Source: Agitococcus lubricus (GTDB lineage: Bacteria; Pseudomonadota; Gammaproteobacteria; Pseudomonadales; Moraxellaceae). From it: a stretch of 64,000 nucleotides of DNA. The first letter of the stretch is position 1, and each line of letters starts with the position of its first letter. A program made the position numbers and the translations under genes. This document shows, piece after piece, positions 31,681 to 40,583 of this stretch. The stretch spans positions 1-64,000 of the forward strand of contig NZ_QAON01000003.1 in NCBI RefSeq assembly GCF_003051055.1. Reading direction: 5' to 3'. The notes beneath the pieces are model-generated. The model saw only the letters and a program-made list of their open reading frames with translations. It had not been told where the DNA came from and did no database searches.

Positions 31681-31720
31681 GGTGAGGTGTCCGAAATTTC
31701 GAATCCCTCTCTCACCGCCA
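31681..31720 (+). pseudogene. tRNA-Ser relic lacking its middle, probable attachment site
   Basis: The 40 bases begin GGTGAGGTGTCCGA, the exact 5' start of a tRNA-Ser(GGA)-type gene, and end TTCGAATCCCTCTCTCACCGCCA-like (TTCGAATCCC at 31698-31707, CTCACCGCCA at 31711-31720). The 5' GGTGAG pairs with 3' CTCACC. The D arm, anticodon arm and variable arm are missing, so it cannot be a working tRNA. It is followed by the terminator expected for the tRNA gene and then by chromosome. It may be the attR scar of prophage integration, or a deletion relic. Confidence 0.7.
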
Positions 31721-31724
31721 GTTT

Positions 31725-31749
31725 AAGCCGCGTTTTTACGTGGCTTTTT
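31725..31749 (+). terminator. Terminator behind the tRNA relic
   Basis: AAGCCGCG-TTTTTA-CGTGGCTT (one G-T pair) is followed by TTT. It begins 5 bases after the CCA end, as normal for a tRNA gene terminator. Confidence 0.75.
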
Positions 31750-31872
31750 CATTTTTATCTTACCTTAATCTTCTAAGCATTAAATATATCCTTGCGTAAC
31801 GCTTGTTATTTGCATAAATGACACGGCTTGCTTTAATCTTATCGGCTAGTTGTCAATCTTGAGGCAAACGCC

Positions 31873-33051
31873 GTGTTAACCAAACTATTTTATACGCTCA
31901 AGCAATATCAAGTGCCCGTTTCAGTACGTGAGTATTTAGATTTGTTAAATGCGCTAAATCAGGGCTTAGTGTTTGCGGATAGTGATGAGTTTTATCGCTT
32001 AGCACGGATTTGTCTGATTAAAGATGAAAAGCATTTCGACAAATTTGACCGCGCATTCAAACATTTTTTTGATGGTTTAGACACCTTAGCCAACCCTCTC
32101 GATAACGCCGCTATTCCTGAAGATTGGTTGCGTAAAGAAATTGAAAAAACACTGACCCCCGAAGAATTAGCACAAATTGAAAAAATGGGCTCACTCGACA
32201 AACTCATGGAAGAATTTGAGAAGCGCTTACAAGAACAACATAAACGCCATCAAGGCGGCAACCGTATGGTCGGTACAGGCGGTACATCCCCTTTTGGCGC
32301 GTATGGGGCTAACCCTGAAGGGATTCGCTTAGCAGGGACATCACGCAATAAATCGGCAGTCAAAGTTTGGGAAAAACGCGAATTTAAGAATCTTGATGAT
32401 TCGCTTGAATTAGGTGTGCGCAATTTACAAGTCGCGTTAAGACGTTTAAGACGATTTGCACGTCAAGGTGTAGAAGAAGAATTAGATATCAATGACACCA
32501 TCCGTTCCACCGCACATAAAGGCGGCTTATTAGATATAAAAATGGTGCCTGAGCGCAAGAACCGCGTCAAAGTCTTGATATTTTTTGACATTGGCGGCTC
32601 TATGGACCCTTATGTTGAAGTATGCGAAGCACTCTTTTCGGCGGCGCGTAGCGAATTCAAGCATTTACACTATTTTTATTTCCATAATTTTATTTATGAA
32701 AGTGTTTGGCAAGATAATAACCGCCGTTGGTCGGAGCGTTTGCCCCTTTGGGATATTATTCATAAATATGGACCCGATTATCGGGTAATTTTTGTCGGTG
32801 ATGCCACCATGTCACCCTATGAAATTCTGTCTGTGGGTGGTTCTGTAGAGCATTTTAATGAAGAAGCAGGGGCGGTATGGATGCAACGTATGACGCAGCA
32901 TTTTCAAAAAGTGGTTTGGTTAAACCCAGAGGCTGAACGTGCTTGGCAACATACGCAATCTATTGGTCATGTTCGGAAATTGGTCGACAACAAAATGTAT
33001 CCCTTGACCTTGCAAGGAATTGAGGCAGCCACCCGTTACTTGAGTAAGTAA
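31873..33051 (+). CDS. VWA-domain (CoxE-like) protein
   Basis: A GTG start at 31873 has GAGG 8 bases upstream. The first ~130 residues are helical (YQVPVSVREYLDLLNALNQGLVFADSDEFYRLAR). The C-terminal ~190 residues are a von Willebrand A fold with MIDAS-like FFDIGGSMD, in which Gly replaces the first Ser of DxSxS, so metal binding may be altered. It belongs to the COG3825-type proteins that usually pair with a MoxR AAA ATPase, but none is adjacent here. Its role is unknown. It is the first intact host gene after the prophage. Confidence 0.8.
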   Translation: MLTKLFYTLKQYQVPVSVREYLDLLNALNQGLVFADSDEFYRLARICLIKDEKHFDKFDRAFKHFFDGLDTLANPLDNAAIPEDWLRKEIEKTLTPEELAQIEKMGSLDKLMEEFEKRLQEQHKRHQGGNRMVGTGGTSPFGAYGANPEGIRLAGTSRNKSAVKVWEKREFKNLDDSLELGVRNLQVALRRLRRFARQGVEEELDINDTIRSTAHKGGLLDIKMVPERKNRVKVLIFFDIGGSMDPYVEVCEALFSAARSEFKHLHYFYFHNFIYESVWQDNNRRWSERLPLWDIIHKYGPDYRVIFVGDATMSPYEILSVGGSVEHFNEEAGAVWMQRMTQHFQKVVWLNPEAERAWQHTQSIGHVRKLVDNKMYPLTLQGIEAATRYLSK

Positions 33052-33171
33052 CATGATTGCTAGCTTTTATATGCGGATAGCGAAATAAAAAAGTGGTCTT
33101 GTTCGCTTATTTTTGAGCGAACAAGAAGCGCAGACAATAATAGTAAAAAACAATCAACACAGGGGGTGTGT

Positions 33172-33762
33172 GTGAGTAAAAATTTTAGTTGGTTTTTGCG
33201 TGTTGTTTTATATATTCCCTTATGTTTAGTGGCTCTGTTCATGGCCGCTTACTCAACTTTCTCGTCGAGCTTTGATAGTAATATGCAAACCTGTTTACAG
33301 GAAGTGCCGAATGTGATTGGTAATCCTGACCGTAAACAAATTGTGCCTTTAGTAGGCTGCTTAAAAAAGAAAAGTAATTATTTTTTAAGTAAAGCCATGA
33401 AAGAAGAGAGACTCTATCAATATGCGTATCCCAAATTACCGTGTTATTTTATCGGTAAGTGGTATATGTCTTCTGGCTATAAAGAGTATTGGTTAACCAT
33501 CGAACCTGATGCCTCTTATCGTTTGGAGCAGCTCCAATACCAAACTAACTTACAGCAAAAGTTGACCTTTATTCACTCAGGTGTTTGGAGTAACGAAAAC
33601 GACAGAGTCATTCGGTTTATGGATAATGCACAATTATGGCCAATTCACGACAGTAAACTGCGCTGGTCTGACAGTAAACACTTTATCTTATATGATGATT
33701 TAGATGAGCCTTCTTACTTTTTTAGGCATACAGAGTTAGCCCCTGACTGTAAATTTCAGTAA
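33172..33762 (+). CDS. Membrane-anchored hypothetical protein, tandem paralogue 1
   Basis: The GTG at 33172 is preferred because AGGGGG (33161-33166) lies just upstream. A second GTG at 33166 overlaps that site. One TM segment spans about residues 9-30 (LRVVLYIPLCLVALFMAAY), followed by an exported-looking domain of ~165 residues with paired Cys (CLQE, GCLKKKSN, PCYFIGKW, PDCKF). It shares this pattern with the next gene, including GVWS and WPI motifs. Function unknown. Confidence 0.68.
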   Translation: MSKNFSWFLRVVLYIPLCLVALFMAAYSTFSSSFDSNMQTCLQEVPNVIGNPDRKQIVPLVGCLKKKSNYFLSKAMKEERLYQYAYPKLPCYFIGKWYMSSGYKEYWLTIEPDASYRLEQLQYQTNLQQKLTFIHSGVWSNENDRVIRFMDNAQLWPIHDSKLRWSDSKHFILYDDLDEPSYFFRHTELAPDCKFQ

Positions 33763-33781
33763 TTGCTGTGGGTGAGTATTC

Positions 33782-34378
33782 ATGCAAGGTTTGTGGCAAC
33801 AGCAACTAAAAATTTTTCTGAGAACGGCACTTTATTTGCCCGTTGCTTTCGTCCTTTATGTGTTAATCAACGCCTATGTAATGGGAAAGTTTGCACAGAC
33901 CTTAGAACATTGTATGCAGCAGCCCCTGAATATTCATAACCCCGAACAAGTCCGTGGTTTTGTCCAATGCTTGCAAAAACGCAGTAATTCTTGGGTGCAA
34001 TGGCGTACCAAACCTGAGCGTTATTATCAAGCAACGACGCCACATACGCCCTGCCAATGGGTTGGACGTTGGCAGGCCAAACGTGATGATATGTCGTTTG
34101 CCATTGAGTTAAAACCAGACGGACGCTATGTCATTGATAGCAACTCCTTAAAAAGCAAAACGGAGACAGAGATAGAAATTGCGTCTTTTAAGGGCGTATG
34201 GAGTAGTCCTGAGCCACAAACGATTTTATGGTTTAATAACCAACGTATTTGGCCGATAGACCAAAATACGGTCAAATGGCTTAACGAAAATCAATTAGTG
34301 ATTACTGAGCAAAATGGCACAGAAACCTACTATCAACGCCAATCTTATATGATTCCAAATTGTCCAGCTAACCCTTGA
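33782..34378 (+). CDS. Membrane-anchored hypothetical protein, tandem paralogue 2
   Basis: A 198 aa protein with an N-terminal TM (LRTALYLPVAFVLYVLINAYV). It aligns along its length with the preceding gene: CMQQ...NP, VQCLQKRSN, PCQWVGRW, LKPDGRY, KGVWS, RIWPI and a C-terminal NCP. Conserved Cys in the outer part suggest disulphides in the periplasm. It starts 20 bases after gene 1, so the two are cotranscribed. Its last bases overlap the heat-shock promoter of htpG. Confidence 0.7.
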   Translation: MQGLWQQQLKIFLRTALYLPVAFVLYVLINAYVMGKFAQTLEHCMQQPLNIHNPEQVRGFVQCLQKRSNSWVQWRTKPERYYQATTPHTPCQWVGRWQAKRDDMSFAIELKPDGRYVIDSNSLKSKTETEIEIASFKGVWSSPEPQTILWFNNQRIWPIDQNTVKWLNENQLVITEQNGTETYYQRQSYMIPNCPANP

Positions 34379-34401
34379 ACTTAGATAGCGCATCCCCATG
34401 T
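34372..34401 (+). promoter_or_regulatory. Sigma-32 heat-shock promoter of htpG
   Basis: CCCTTGAA (34372-34379), a 14-base spacer, and CCCCATGT (34394-34401) match the RpoH consensus CTTGAAA-N11-16-CCCCAT almost perfectly. It lies about 40 bases before the htpG start. Confidence 0.85.
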
Positions 34402-34442
34402 TGAGGAAAACTTGATACTGTTTTCTTAAAGGAGTCCTCAAC

Positions 34443-36341
34443 ATGACTGATACTGTACAAAAAGAAACCTTAGGCTTTCAGACCGAAGTCTCCAAACTCT
34501 TACATCTCATGATTCATTCTTTATATAGTAATCCTGAGATTTTCTTGCGTGAACTGATTTCGAATGCCTCTGATGCCGCTGATAAATTACGTTTTGAAGC
34601 CTTAACCCATGCCGATTGGTTAAGCGAAGATCCTGAGTTAAAAATTTGGATTGATGTTGATAAAGAAGCCAAAACCATTACCTTGCGGGATAACGGTATT
34701 GGCATGAGTCGCCAAGAAGTGATTGATAACTTAGGCACGATTGCGCGCTCTGGCACCTCAGAATTTGTTAAAAATTTAACAGGTGACCAAAAGAAAGATG
34801 CGCAATTAATTGGTCAATTTGGTGTTGGTTTTTATTCTGCCTTTGTTGTTGCCCAAAAAGTAGAAGTCTATACCCGTCGTGCAGGGGTAGCCGCTTCTGA
34901 GGCTGTGAAGTGGGAGTCTGAAGGCGAAGGCGCATTTACTGTAGAAAGTATTGACAAAGCTGAGCGTGGCACAACCATCGTTTTACATTTACGTCCGACT
35001 CAAGAAGAATTTGCTGACGCTTTCCGCTTAAAAAATATCATTCACAAATATGCCGAGCATATTGCCATTCCTGTGTGTATGAAAGCACAAAAATGGAATG
35101 ATGAAGGTAAAGAAGAGGTCGGTGATTATGAGGCAGTGAATAAAGCAGCTGCTTTATGGACACGTCCACGCAACGAAATTAGCGAAGAAGAATATCAAGG
35201 TTTTTATAAACACATTGCCCATGATTATGAAAACCCATTGGCATGGAACCACAATAAAGTTGAAGGTAAATTAGAATATACCTCGTTGTTGTTTGTACCA
35301 AAACGTGCACCCCATGATTTGTATCAACGTGACGGCGTGCGTGGCTTAAAATTGTATGTCCAACGTGTGTTTATTATGGACGATGCCGAACAATTCTTGC
35401 CAATGTACTTACGGTTTGTGAAAGGTATTGTTGACTCTAATGACTTACCACTTAACGTGTCACGTGAGTTATTACAATCAGGTAAAGTGGTTGATAGCAT
35501 GAAGTCTGCTTTAACACGTCGTGTGTTAGATATGTTGACCAGCATGGCCGACAGCAAAGCCGAAGATTATGCGGCTTGTTGGGCGCAATTTGGTAATGTC
35601 TTAAAAGAAGGTGTTGCCGAAGACCAAAGCAATCAAGATAAAGTCTTAAAACTATTAAGATTTGCCTCTACCTTATCAGGTGATGCAGTTGAATCTGTGG
35701 CTTTAGCCGATTATGTCGCGCGTATGAAAGAAGGCCAAGAGAAAATTTATTATCTCACTGCCGAGAACTTTACAGCTGCTAGCCAAAGTCCACATTTAGA
35801 AGTGTTCCGCAAAAAAGGGGTAGAAGTCTTGTTGTTGACTGACCGTTTAGACGAATGGTTAATGACACACTTAACCGAGTTTGATGGCAAACAATTCCAA
35901 CATATTGCCAAAGGCGATTTGGACTTAGGCAGTTTAAGCAGCGAAGAAGACAAAAAAGCCGAAGAACAATTGCAAGAGACCAGTCAGCCTTTAGTTGAGC
36001 GTTTACAAAAAATCTTAGCGGATAAGGTTCAAGCGGTAAAAGCCACTCAACGCTTAACGGATTCCCCAGCGTGTTTGGTGCGTAGCCAATATGATTTGGG
36101 TGCAGCCATGCGTCAATTATTAGAGGCAAGTGGTCAAAAGTTACCAGAATCTAAACCAACCTTAGAAATTAACCCAAGTCATCCCTTAGTGGCGCGTTTA
36201 AGCAACACGAATGATGATGCACGTTTTGAAACTTTAGCGTTAATTGTCTTAGACCAAGCCACTTTAGCCGAAGGCAGTGCGCTAGCTGACCCAGCCGCTT
36301 ATGTCAAACGTCTGAATAGTTTATTGATGGAATTGGTGTAG
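34443..36341 (+). CDS. htpG: Chaperone HtpG (Hsp90)
   Basis: A full-length 632 aa Hsp90. The GHKL ATPase domain carries [24 protein letters not shown] and [11 protein letters not shown]. The middle domain has [29 protein letters not shown] and [12 protein letters not shown]. The C-terminal dimerisation domain has SPACLV and NPSHPLV. It is an ATP-dependent cytosolic chaperone. AAAGGAG precedes the ATG. Regulation by sigma-32 is indicated by the promoter upstream. Confidence 0.98.
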   Translation: MTDTVQKETLGFQTEVSKLLHLMIHSLYSNPEIFLRELISNASDAADKLRFEALTHADWLSEDPELKIWIDVDKEAKTITLRDNGIGMSRQEVIDNLGTIARSGTSEFVKNLTGDQKKDAQLIGQFGVGFYSAFVVAQKVEVYTRRAGVAASEAVKWESEGEGAFTVESIDKAERGTTIVLHLRPTQEEFADAFRLKNIIHKYAEHIAIPVCMKAQKWNDEGKEEVGDYEAVNKAAALWTRPRNEISEEEYQGFYKHIAHDYENPLAWNHNKVEGKLEYTSLLFVPKRAPHDLYQRDGVRGLKLYVQRVFIMDDAEQFLPMYLRFVKGIVDSNDLPLNVSRELLQSGKVVDSMKSALTRRVLDMLTSMADSKAEDYAACWAQFGNVLKEGVAEDQSNQDKVLKLLRFASTLSGDAVESVALADYVARMKEGQEKIYYLTAENFTAASQSPHLEVFRKKGVEVLLLTDRLDEWLMTHLTEFDGKQFQHIAKGDLDLGSLSSEEDKKAEEQLQETSQPLVERLQKILADKVQAVKATQRLTDSPACLVRSQYDLGAAMRQLLEASGQKLPESKPTLEINPSHPLVARLSNTNDDARFETLALIVLDQATLAEGSALADPAAYVKRLNSLLMELV

Positions 36342-36365
36342 GATGTGTTGACGCCGCTCAACGCT

Positions 36366-36407
36366 CTCAGCGGAGTTGAGATTTGCACTCCCTGAGCGGA
36401 GTCGAAG
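36366..36407. repeat. Two copies of a CTGAGCGGAGTCGAA-type extragenic repeat
   Basis: CTCAGCGGAGTTGAG (36366-36380) and CTGAGCGGAGTCGAAG (36392-36407) are near-identical and stand in the htpG-gpsA gap. The form CCTGAGCGGAGTCGAAGG is a motif that recurs in intergenic DNA of many bacteria. Mobility or function cannot be told from two copies. Confidence 0.6.
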
Positions 36408-36417
36408 GCTAAGAGAA

Positions 36418-36440
36418 GGGCGCTTGATGCGCCCTTTTTT
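36418..36440 (+). terminator. Rho-independent terminator after htpG
   Basis: GGGCGC-TTGAT-GCGCCC followed by TTTTTT, 77 bases after the htpG stop. Confidence 0.92.
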
Positions 36441-36497
36441 GCTTAAATAGCTAAAGTTTGCTATGGTCAATATAAATTTAGCCTAATAGGAAAATGT

Positions 36498-37523
36498 ATG
36501 AGCGTATCTAAACCGCGTGTTGCAGTATTAGGGGGCGGAAGTTTTGGTACGGTAATAGCGAACTTGGCCGCAAGTAACGGTTGCCACACAACACAATGGT
36601 TACGTGATGCAGAGCTAGTCGCTGAAATGCAAGCGACGCATCAAAATACGCGTTATCTCAAGGGCTTTGATTTACATCCTACCTTAGCGTTTAGTAGCGA
36701 TTTAGCGCAAAGCGTTGGTCAAGCTGACTTAGTCTTTGTTGCAATTCCTAGCAAAGCCTTTCGCCAAGTTGTGCAAAATGCGAAACCTTATTTACAAACC
36801 AAACAAATGCTCGTCAGTATGACTAAAGGTATTGAGGCAGGTACGTTTTCATTGATGAGTCAAATTCTCCGTGAAGAAGTGCCTAACGCGCGTTTGGGGG
36901 TATTAAGTGGGCCTAATTTAGCCAAAGAAATTGCTGCCAAAATGCCTGCAGGTACGGTGATTGCCAGTTTAGACCCCGATTTACGTGCCACGGTGCATCA
37001 AGCCTTAGCCTGTCCTTATTTTAGAGTATTTGCCAATACCGATATTTATGGTGTAGAGCTAAGCGGCGCGTTAAAGAATATCTATGCCATTGCCACAGGC
37101 ATGGCGCAAGCCAATAAAGTGGGTGAAAATACCCGTAGTATGTTATTGACCCGTGCTTTAGCTGAGATGAGCCGTTTTGCTGTGCAATTGGGAGCAAATC
37201 CCTTAACTTTTCTAGGATTAGCGGGCGTTGGTGATTTGTTCGCAACCTGTAGCTCCCCGTTGAGTCGCAATTATCAAGTCGGTTTTGCCTTAGGTTCAGG
37301 TAAAAAGCTGGCCGATATTATTGCAGATTTAGAGCAAACCGCAGAAGGGATTAACACCATTCAACAAGTCAAACAACAAGCCGATAAATTAGGTGTGTAT
37401 ATGCCGATTGTCAGTGGTTTGTACGACATTATTTTTAACGAACAGCCTATTATTGACGTGGCTGCTAAAATGATGAATAGCGGTCAACGTAGTGATGTTG
37501 AATTTGTATTACCTAATCGGTGA
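36498..37523 (+). CDS. gpsA: Glycerol-3-phosphate dehydrogenase [NAD(P)+]
   Basis: A 341 aa GpsA. Residues 12-17 GGGSFG form the dinucleotide-binding loop. SMTKGIEAGTFSLM, LSGPNLAKEIA and GVELSGALKNIYAIATGMA carry the catalytic Lys region, and GLAGVGDLFATCSS is conserved. It reduces dihydroxyacetone phosphate to sn-glycerol 3-phosphate for phospholipid synthesis. It overlaps sixA translationally, at the stop. Confidence 0.97.
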   Translation: MSVSKPRVAVLGGGSFGTVIANLAASNGCHTTQWLRDAELVAEMQATHQNTRYLKGFDLHPTLAFSSDLAQSVGQADLVFVAIPSKAFRQVVQNAKPYLQTKQMLVSMTKGIEAGTFSLMSQILREEVPNARLGVLSGPNLAKEIAAKMPAGTVIASLDPDLRATVHQALACPYFRVFANTDIYGVELSGALKNIYAIATGMAQANKVGENTRSMLLTRALAEMSRFAVQLGANPLTFLGLAGVGDLFATCSSPLSRNYQVGFALGSGKKLADIIADLEQTAEGINTIQQVKQQADKLGVYMPIVSGLYDIIFNEQPIIDVAAKMMNSGQRSDVEFVLPNR

Positions 37524-37528
37524 GAACT

Positions 37529-38008
37529 ATGCAAATTATTTTGATTCGTCATGGCCAAGCAGAATCGCAAAAAACAACCGATGCTGCACGGCAACTGACA
37601 GCCATCGGCGAATGGCAAGCACAACAAACGGCTGCATGGTTATTAAATCATGGTTATCAGCTAGATGGCTTATTTGCCAGCCCTTATGTGCGTGCGCAAC
37701 AAACGGCTTATCATATTGGCCAAGCCTTAGATATGCACATGAGTACAACGGACTTAATTACCCCTGACAGCGACCCTACACAAGCAATTGCATGGCTAGA
37801 CAGTTTAGAGTTGCCAGAAACGGCTAGCATTGCCTTAGTTTGTCATATGCCGATTGTGGGACGTTTAGCCAGCTATTTTTTGGCGGGTACTACGCGCCAT
37901 GACCTACCGTTTTATTTGGCAGAAGCCAAAGTCATTGAATTGCCTGTATTAGCAGCGGGTTTAGGTAAAACAGTGACGCAATTTGTTCCGCCAGAACATC
38001 CGATTTAA
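37529..38008 (+). CDS. sixA: Phosphohistidine phosphatase SixA
   Basis: The ATG at 37529 (MQIILIRHGQAE) is preferred to the GTG nine bases earlier. RHG at residues 7-9 is the catalytic histidine-phosphatase motif. LFASPYVRAQQTA and LVCHMPIVGRLASYF give the second His. At 159 aa it has SixA length. It removes phosphate from phosphohistidine on histidine-containing phosphotransfer proteins. Linked to gpsA, an arrangement seen in related gammaproteobacteria. Confidence 0.93.
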   Translation: MQIILIRHGQAESQKTTDAARQLTAIGEWQAQQTAAWLLNHGYQLDGLFASPYVRAQQTAYHIGQALDMHMSTTDLITPDSDPTQAIAWLDSLELPETASIALVCHMPIVGRLASYFLAGTTRHDLPFYLAEAKVIELPVLAAGLGKTVTQFVPPEHPI

Positions 38009-38035
38009 TGACCACAGATGACGGTATTCAGTAAT

Positions 38036-38063
38036 AAAAAAGACGCGTTACGCGTCTTTTTTT
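38036..38063. terminator. Bidirectional terminator
   Basis: AAAAAAGACGCG-TTA-CGCGTCTTTTTT: A-run and T-run flank the stem, so it serves sixA on the plus strand and the convergent 70 aa gene on the minus strand. Confidence 0.9.
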
Positions 38064-38092
38064 ATCAGTCGTACCGAAGACATATTGGTTTA

Positions 38093-38305
38093 TTACGACG
38101 TCATAATACGGCGTAAATGTATGCCTTCGATGCTGCAAAAATTGGCTCTAATGCCTCGGCGTTCAAACTCGTTACGTAACTCTTCGATGACGATTTTTTC
38201 AACTTCACCTTCTACATCCGCAACAATTTTACCCAACATAGCGGTGAGTGGGCCGCGGTGCTCTTTAACAAGCTCGTCAAGATTCGTGATTTCTATGGTA
38301 ATCAT
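38093..38305 (-). CDS. Hypothetical protein, 70 aa
   Basis: A short acidic protein (MITIEITNLDELVKEHRGPLTAMLGKIVADVEGEVEKIVIEELRNEFERRGI) predicted to be beta then long helix. No domain recognised. It is convergent with sixA and shares its terminator, which supports it being a real transcript. Confidence 0.55.
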   Translation of the reverse strand: MITIEITNLDELVKEHRGPLTAMLGKIVADVEGEVEKIVIEELRNEFERRGIRANFCSIEGIHLRRIMTS

Positions 38306-38707
38306 GGTATTTCATCGCAAAATAGTGGGACAAATAACTAACACCGACATCTCACATTAAATCATAGCTCTGCATCTTAACATGCCTAACAGGACAGTAC
38401 AGCCAAGTTTTTAATTTTTATCATAAAATCCGTTTGTATCTAACGGGGTCGTATTAGCTTAATCTCAGTAGGCATGCTCTGCTAAACGTTTGGTTAATCG
38501 TCAGAGAGGGCTTAGTGGGTATCTATACTTTGTCAAAGGGATGGCCTATAGTATGATAAATCATCAAGCCTCAGGCAGTATGTTGGGACAGCATGGATAA
38601 ATAGGGCGTTTTAGTTGCCTAAATTATCGATGCCTTTCTTGTCAATACAGTATCCCTTAACGCGAATACGCGTTTAACCATTCTACTCAGTTTTCATAGT
38701 CAAGATT
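38306..38707 (+). promoter_or_regulatory. Intergenic region with a candidate promoter
   Basis: No gene is seen in these 402 bases. TTGTCA (38530-38535), a 16-base spacer and TATGAT (38552-38557) form a plausible sigma-70 promoter towards the gene at 38708, leaving a leader of about 145 bases. Confidence 0.45.
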
Positions 38708-39025
38708 ATGCATATAGGATTTATTATTTTGGGGACTGCCTTGTTGTCCAGTGTGCTGACCGTGCTTGTCGCATGGTTGTTTCTACGTCAAGTGTGGCAG
38801 CAGCAGTTAGAGTATCGTTTGCGGCAGTTACACGATGATATAGGTCGTACCGTAGAAACCCGTGTTCGCCGAGCGGTGACTGAAAGTTTACGTGATGCAC
38901 GGCCAACCGATACCATTCGTGAAAATACATGGAAAGCAGCCAAAACGAGCTCGGATATTTTGAGTGATAGTTTTAGTGTATTACTAAGTCGTTGGCGCAA
39001 ACAACCTGATGAGCTAGAGCGTTAA
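38708..39025 (+). CDS. Small membrane-anchored protein, 105 aa
   Basis: A single N-terminal TM (about residues 4-26, FIILGTALLSSVLTVLVAWLF) is followed by a charged helical cytoplasmic part (RLRQLHDDIGRTVETRVRRAVTESLRD). No family recognised. It ends in a 4-base overlap with the convergent ubiJ-like gene. Confidence 0.6.
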   Translation: MHIGFIILGTALLSSVLTVLVAWLFLRQVWQQQLEYRLRQLHDDIGRTVETRVRRAVTESLRDARPTDTIRENTWKAAKTSSDILSDSFSVLLSRWRKQPDELER

Positions 39026-39705
39026 GACAACAATTTAACCACAGTACCTGCAATCCCTCCCGTAATCATCAGTGCCATACCGATGAGCAAGAGTTTACTG
39101 AGTTTTAATTGTTGTGCTAACTGTTGTTCTACACGTGTCAATTGTTGTTGCTGTTGCGATAGCTCGACTTTTAATGCGGCAATTTCTTGGCGAGTTTGTT
39201 TAATGAGTGTGGGCAGAGGCTGTAAATCTTGTAACCAGCTTAAGTCTTGCTCGCTCAGTTTTTGCCACAGTGTTTTCAGTGGCCAATGACTTTTTAACCA
39301 CTGGCTTGCAGCCGCGCGTAAGTTAAATTCTTGTAAGAGTTGGCGTAAATTATCTAAGGTGGGGGTTTCACCCCATAAGTGTAAATGACCGCGTGATTCA
39401 GCATACTGCTCAGACTCTAAACCCAATAAAGTCCATACTAAATCCCTGACCCGACCGCTAAGACGCACTTGTACTTCCCCTTGCGGTTTAGGGCTGACCT
39501 CAATGCCATCACTGGTAAATAATAAATAAAATACTTGATAAGGGGCAAAGGTTTTGACGCGCACCACAATGCCATCTAAATGAATGAGTTGGTGGCGTGT
39601 TGTGGGGTCTAAATCAACAAACGCATTTAATAGGCTCTCCAAACTGTTGAGCCAGAAATATGTAATTGATGACGTATGGGGTGGCTGTTTAGCGTCGCTA
39701 CTCAT
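39022..39705 (-). CDS. ubiJ: UbiJ-like SCP2-domain protein
   Basis: The first ~120 residues form an SCP2 lipid-binding fold (LNAFVDLDPTTRHQLIHLDGIVVRVKTF, HLHLWGETPTLDNLRQLL), and the C-terminal part is Gln-rich coiled coil followed by a TM segment (LLLIGMALMITGGIAGTVVKLL). UbiJ binds ubiquinone intermediates for the Ubi complex. In many bacteria it sits between ubiE and ubiB, which are not here, so the symbol is tentative. The C-terminal TM is not a standard UbiJ feature. Confidence 0.6.
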   Translation of the reverse strand: MSSDAKQPPHTSSITYFWLNSLESLLNAFVDLDPTTRHQLIHLDGIVVRVKTFAPYQVFYLLFTSDGIEVSPKPQGEVQVRLSGRVRDLVWTLLGLESEQYAESRGHLHLWGETPTLDNLRQLLQEFNLRAAASQWLKSHWPLKTLWQKLSEQDLSWLQDLQPLPTLIKQTRQEIAALKVELSQQQQQLTRVEQQLAQQLKLSKLLLIGMALMITGGIAGTVVKLLS

Positions 39706-40159
39706 ATCAATGCCATTACCTAGATAAGACGGTTAACCATAGACGATAACGAAAACAATAAGGTCTTTGTTATGTAAAAAACTACAGTTTAGACAAATGC
39801 TGCTATTCTATATTATCACTCAGTCCCTAACACTCTTGTTATGTGGGTTTGTCGTGCGAGCGGCTGGCAGTGCCTACGCAAAAACGACACACCTCACGTC
39901 CCTAAGAGAAGATGATATATCAGAATAAATGTTATTTAACGGATTTATACATAAGTGCTTACACACCTATGGCTGTCTTTTTATATTGTCAGACAATTTG
40001 TCTTTATACCAGTTTTCTGCATGGTAGGATATACCCCTTTATCAGGATTGATACGTGCTTTTGTGATTTTTTATCGGAGCCATTTATCGTTATTGGCTAC
40101 AATCATACAAATGTTCGTCTGCAAGAATCCTAGTCCACAGCTAAGTATCGGGGGCGATT
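39706..40159. other. Intergenic region without recognised genes
   Basis: These 454 bases divide the divergent ubiJ-like and phasin genes. Short open frames exist but have no ribosome sites or family likeness. Promoters for both neighbours must lie here. I could not fix one by eye. Confidence 0.5.
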
Positions 40160-40579
40160 ATGCCAAGTGAGAAAAAAATGACTGATAAACAACGTAAATT
40201 AACATCTGCCACTGAGTTACGCAAATATACACAAGAAATTTGGTTGGCTGGTTTAGGTGCGTTCTCCCGTGCAGAAGAAGAGGGTGGTAAATTATTTGAT
40301 AGTCTCGTTAAAGTTGGCGAAGAATTAGAATCTAAAACCCGTGATATCGCGGATAATACCGTAGAAACGGTAGTTGAGGCGCGTGACAAGGTATTAGAAA
40401 AAGCGAGCGATACCCGTGAAAAAGTTGAACGTGCCTTTGATGACCGCTTAGCCGCCGCTTTAGGCCGCTTAGGGATTCCGTCACAACGTGAAATTGAAGC
40501 CGTGAATCAACGTTTAGACACCTTAACGCAAGTGCTACAACAACTTACTGACCAAATGCGTCAAAATCAACAAAAATAA
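40160..40579 (+). CDS. Phasin-family protein
   Basis: A 139 aa phasin (PhaI/PhaF type). ELRKYTQEIWLAGLGAFSRAEEEGGKLFDSLVKVGEELESKTRDIA is the family core, where the Trp-Leu-Ala-Gly-Leu-Gly-Ala-Phe stretch is diagnostic. A coiled-coil tail RLDTLTQVLQQLTDQM follows. Phasins coat polyhydroxyalkanoate granules, suggesting carbon storage, though no PHA synthase is in view. A second ATG 18 bases downstream is possible. Confidence 0.88.
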   Translation: MPSEKKMTDKQRKLTSATELRKYTQEIWLAGLGAFSRAEEEGGKLFDSLVKVGEELESKTRDIADNTVETVVEARDKVLEKASDTREKVERAFDDRLAAALGRLGIPSQREIEAVNQRLDTLTQVLQQLTDQMRQNQQK

Positions 40580-40583
40580 AATA

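Larger units (their letters stand above)
1..31720. mobile_element. P2-type prophage, left part missing
   Basis: The segment holds a complete P2-order late region mirrored on the minus strand (D U T E FII FI H I J W V S R lysis X L M N O) with divergent P and Q, plus early, immunity and cargo genes to the left. The right limit is placed at a tRNA-Ser 3' fragment ending at 31720, after which ordinary chromosomal genes begin. No integrase is seen, and an IS3-family element interrupts the primase at the left edge, so the prophage extends beyond the window. Whether it can still be induced cannot be judged here. Confidence 0.93.

Noticed and set aside
31681-31720. A complete tRNA gene at the prophage edge
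   Set aside because: Only the two ends of tRNA-Ser are present. Anticodon and D arm are missing, so it cannot act as a tRNA.
39912-40170. Two overlapping short hydrophobic frames upstream of the phasin gene
   Set aside because: No ribosome site, no likeness to known proteins, and they run into the phasin start region.
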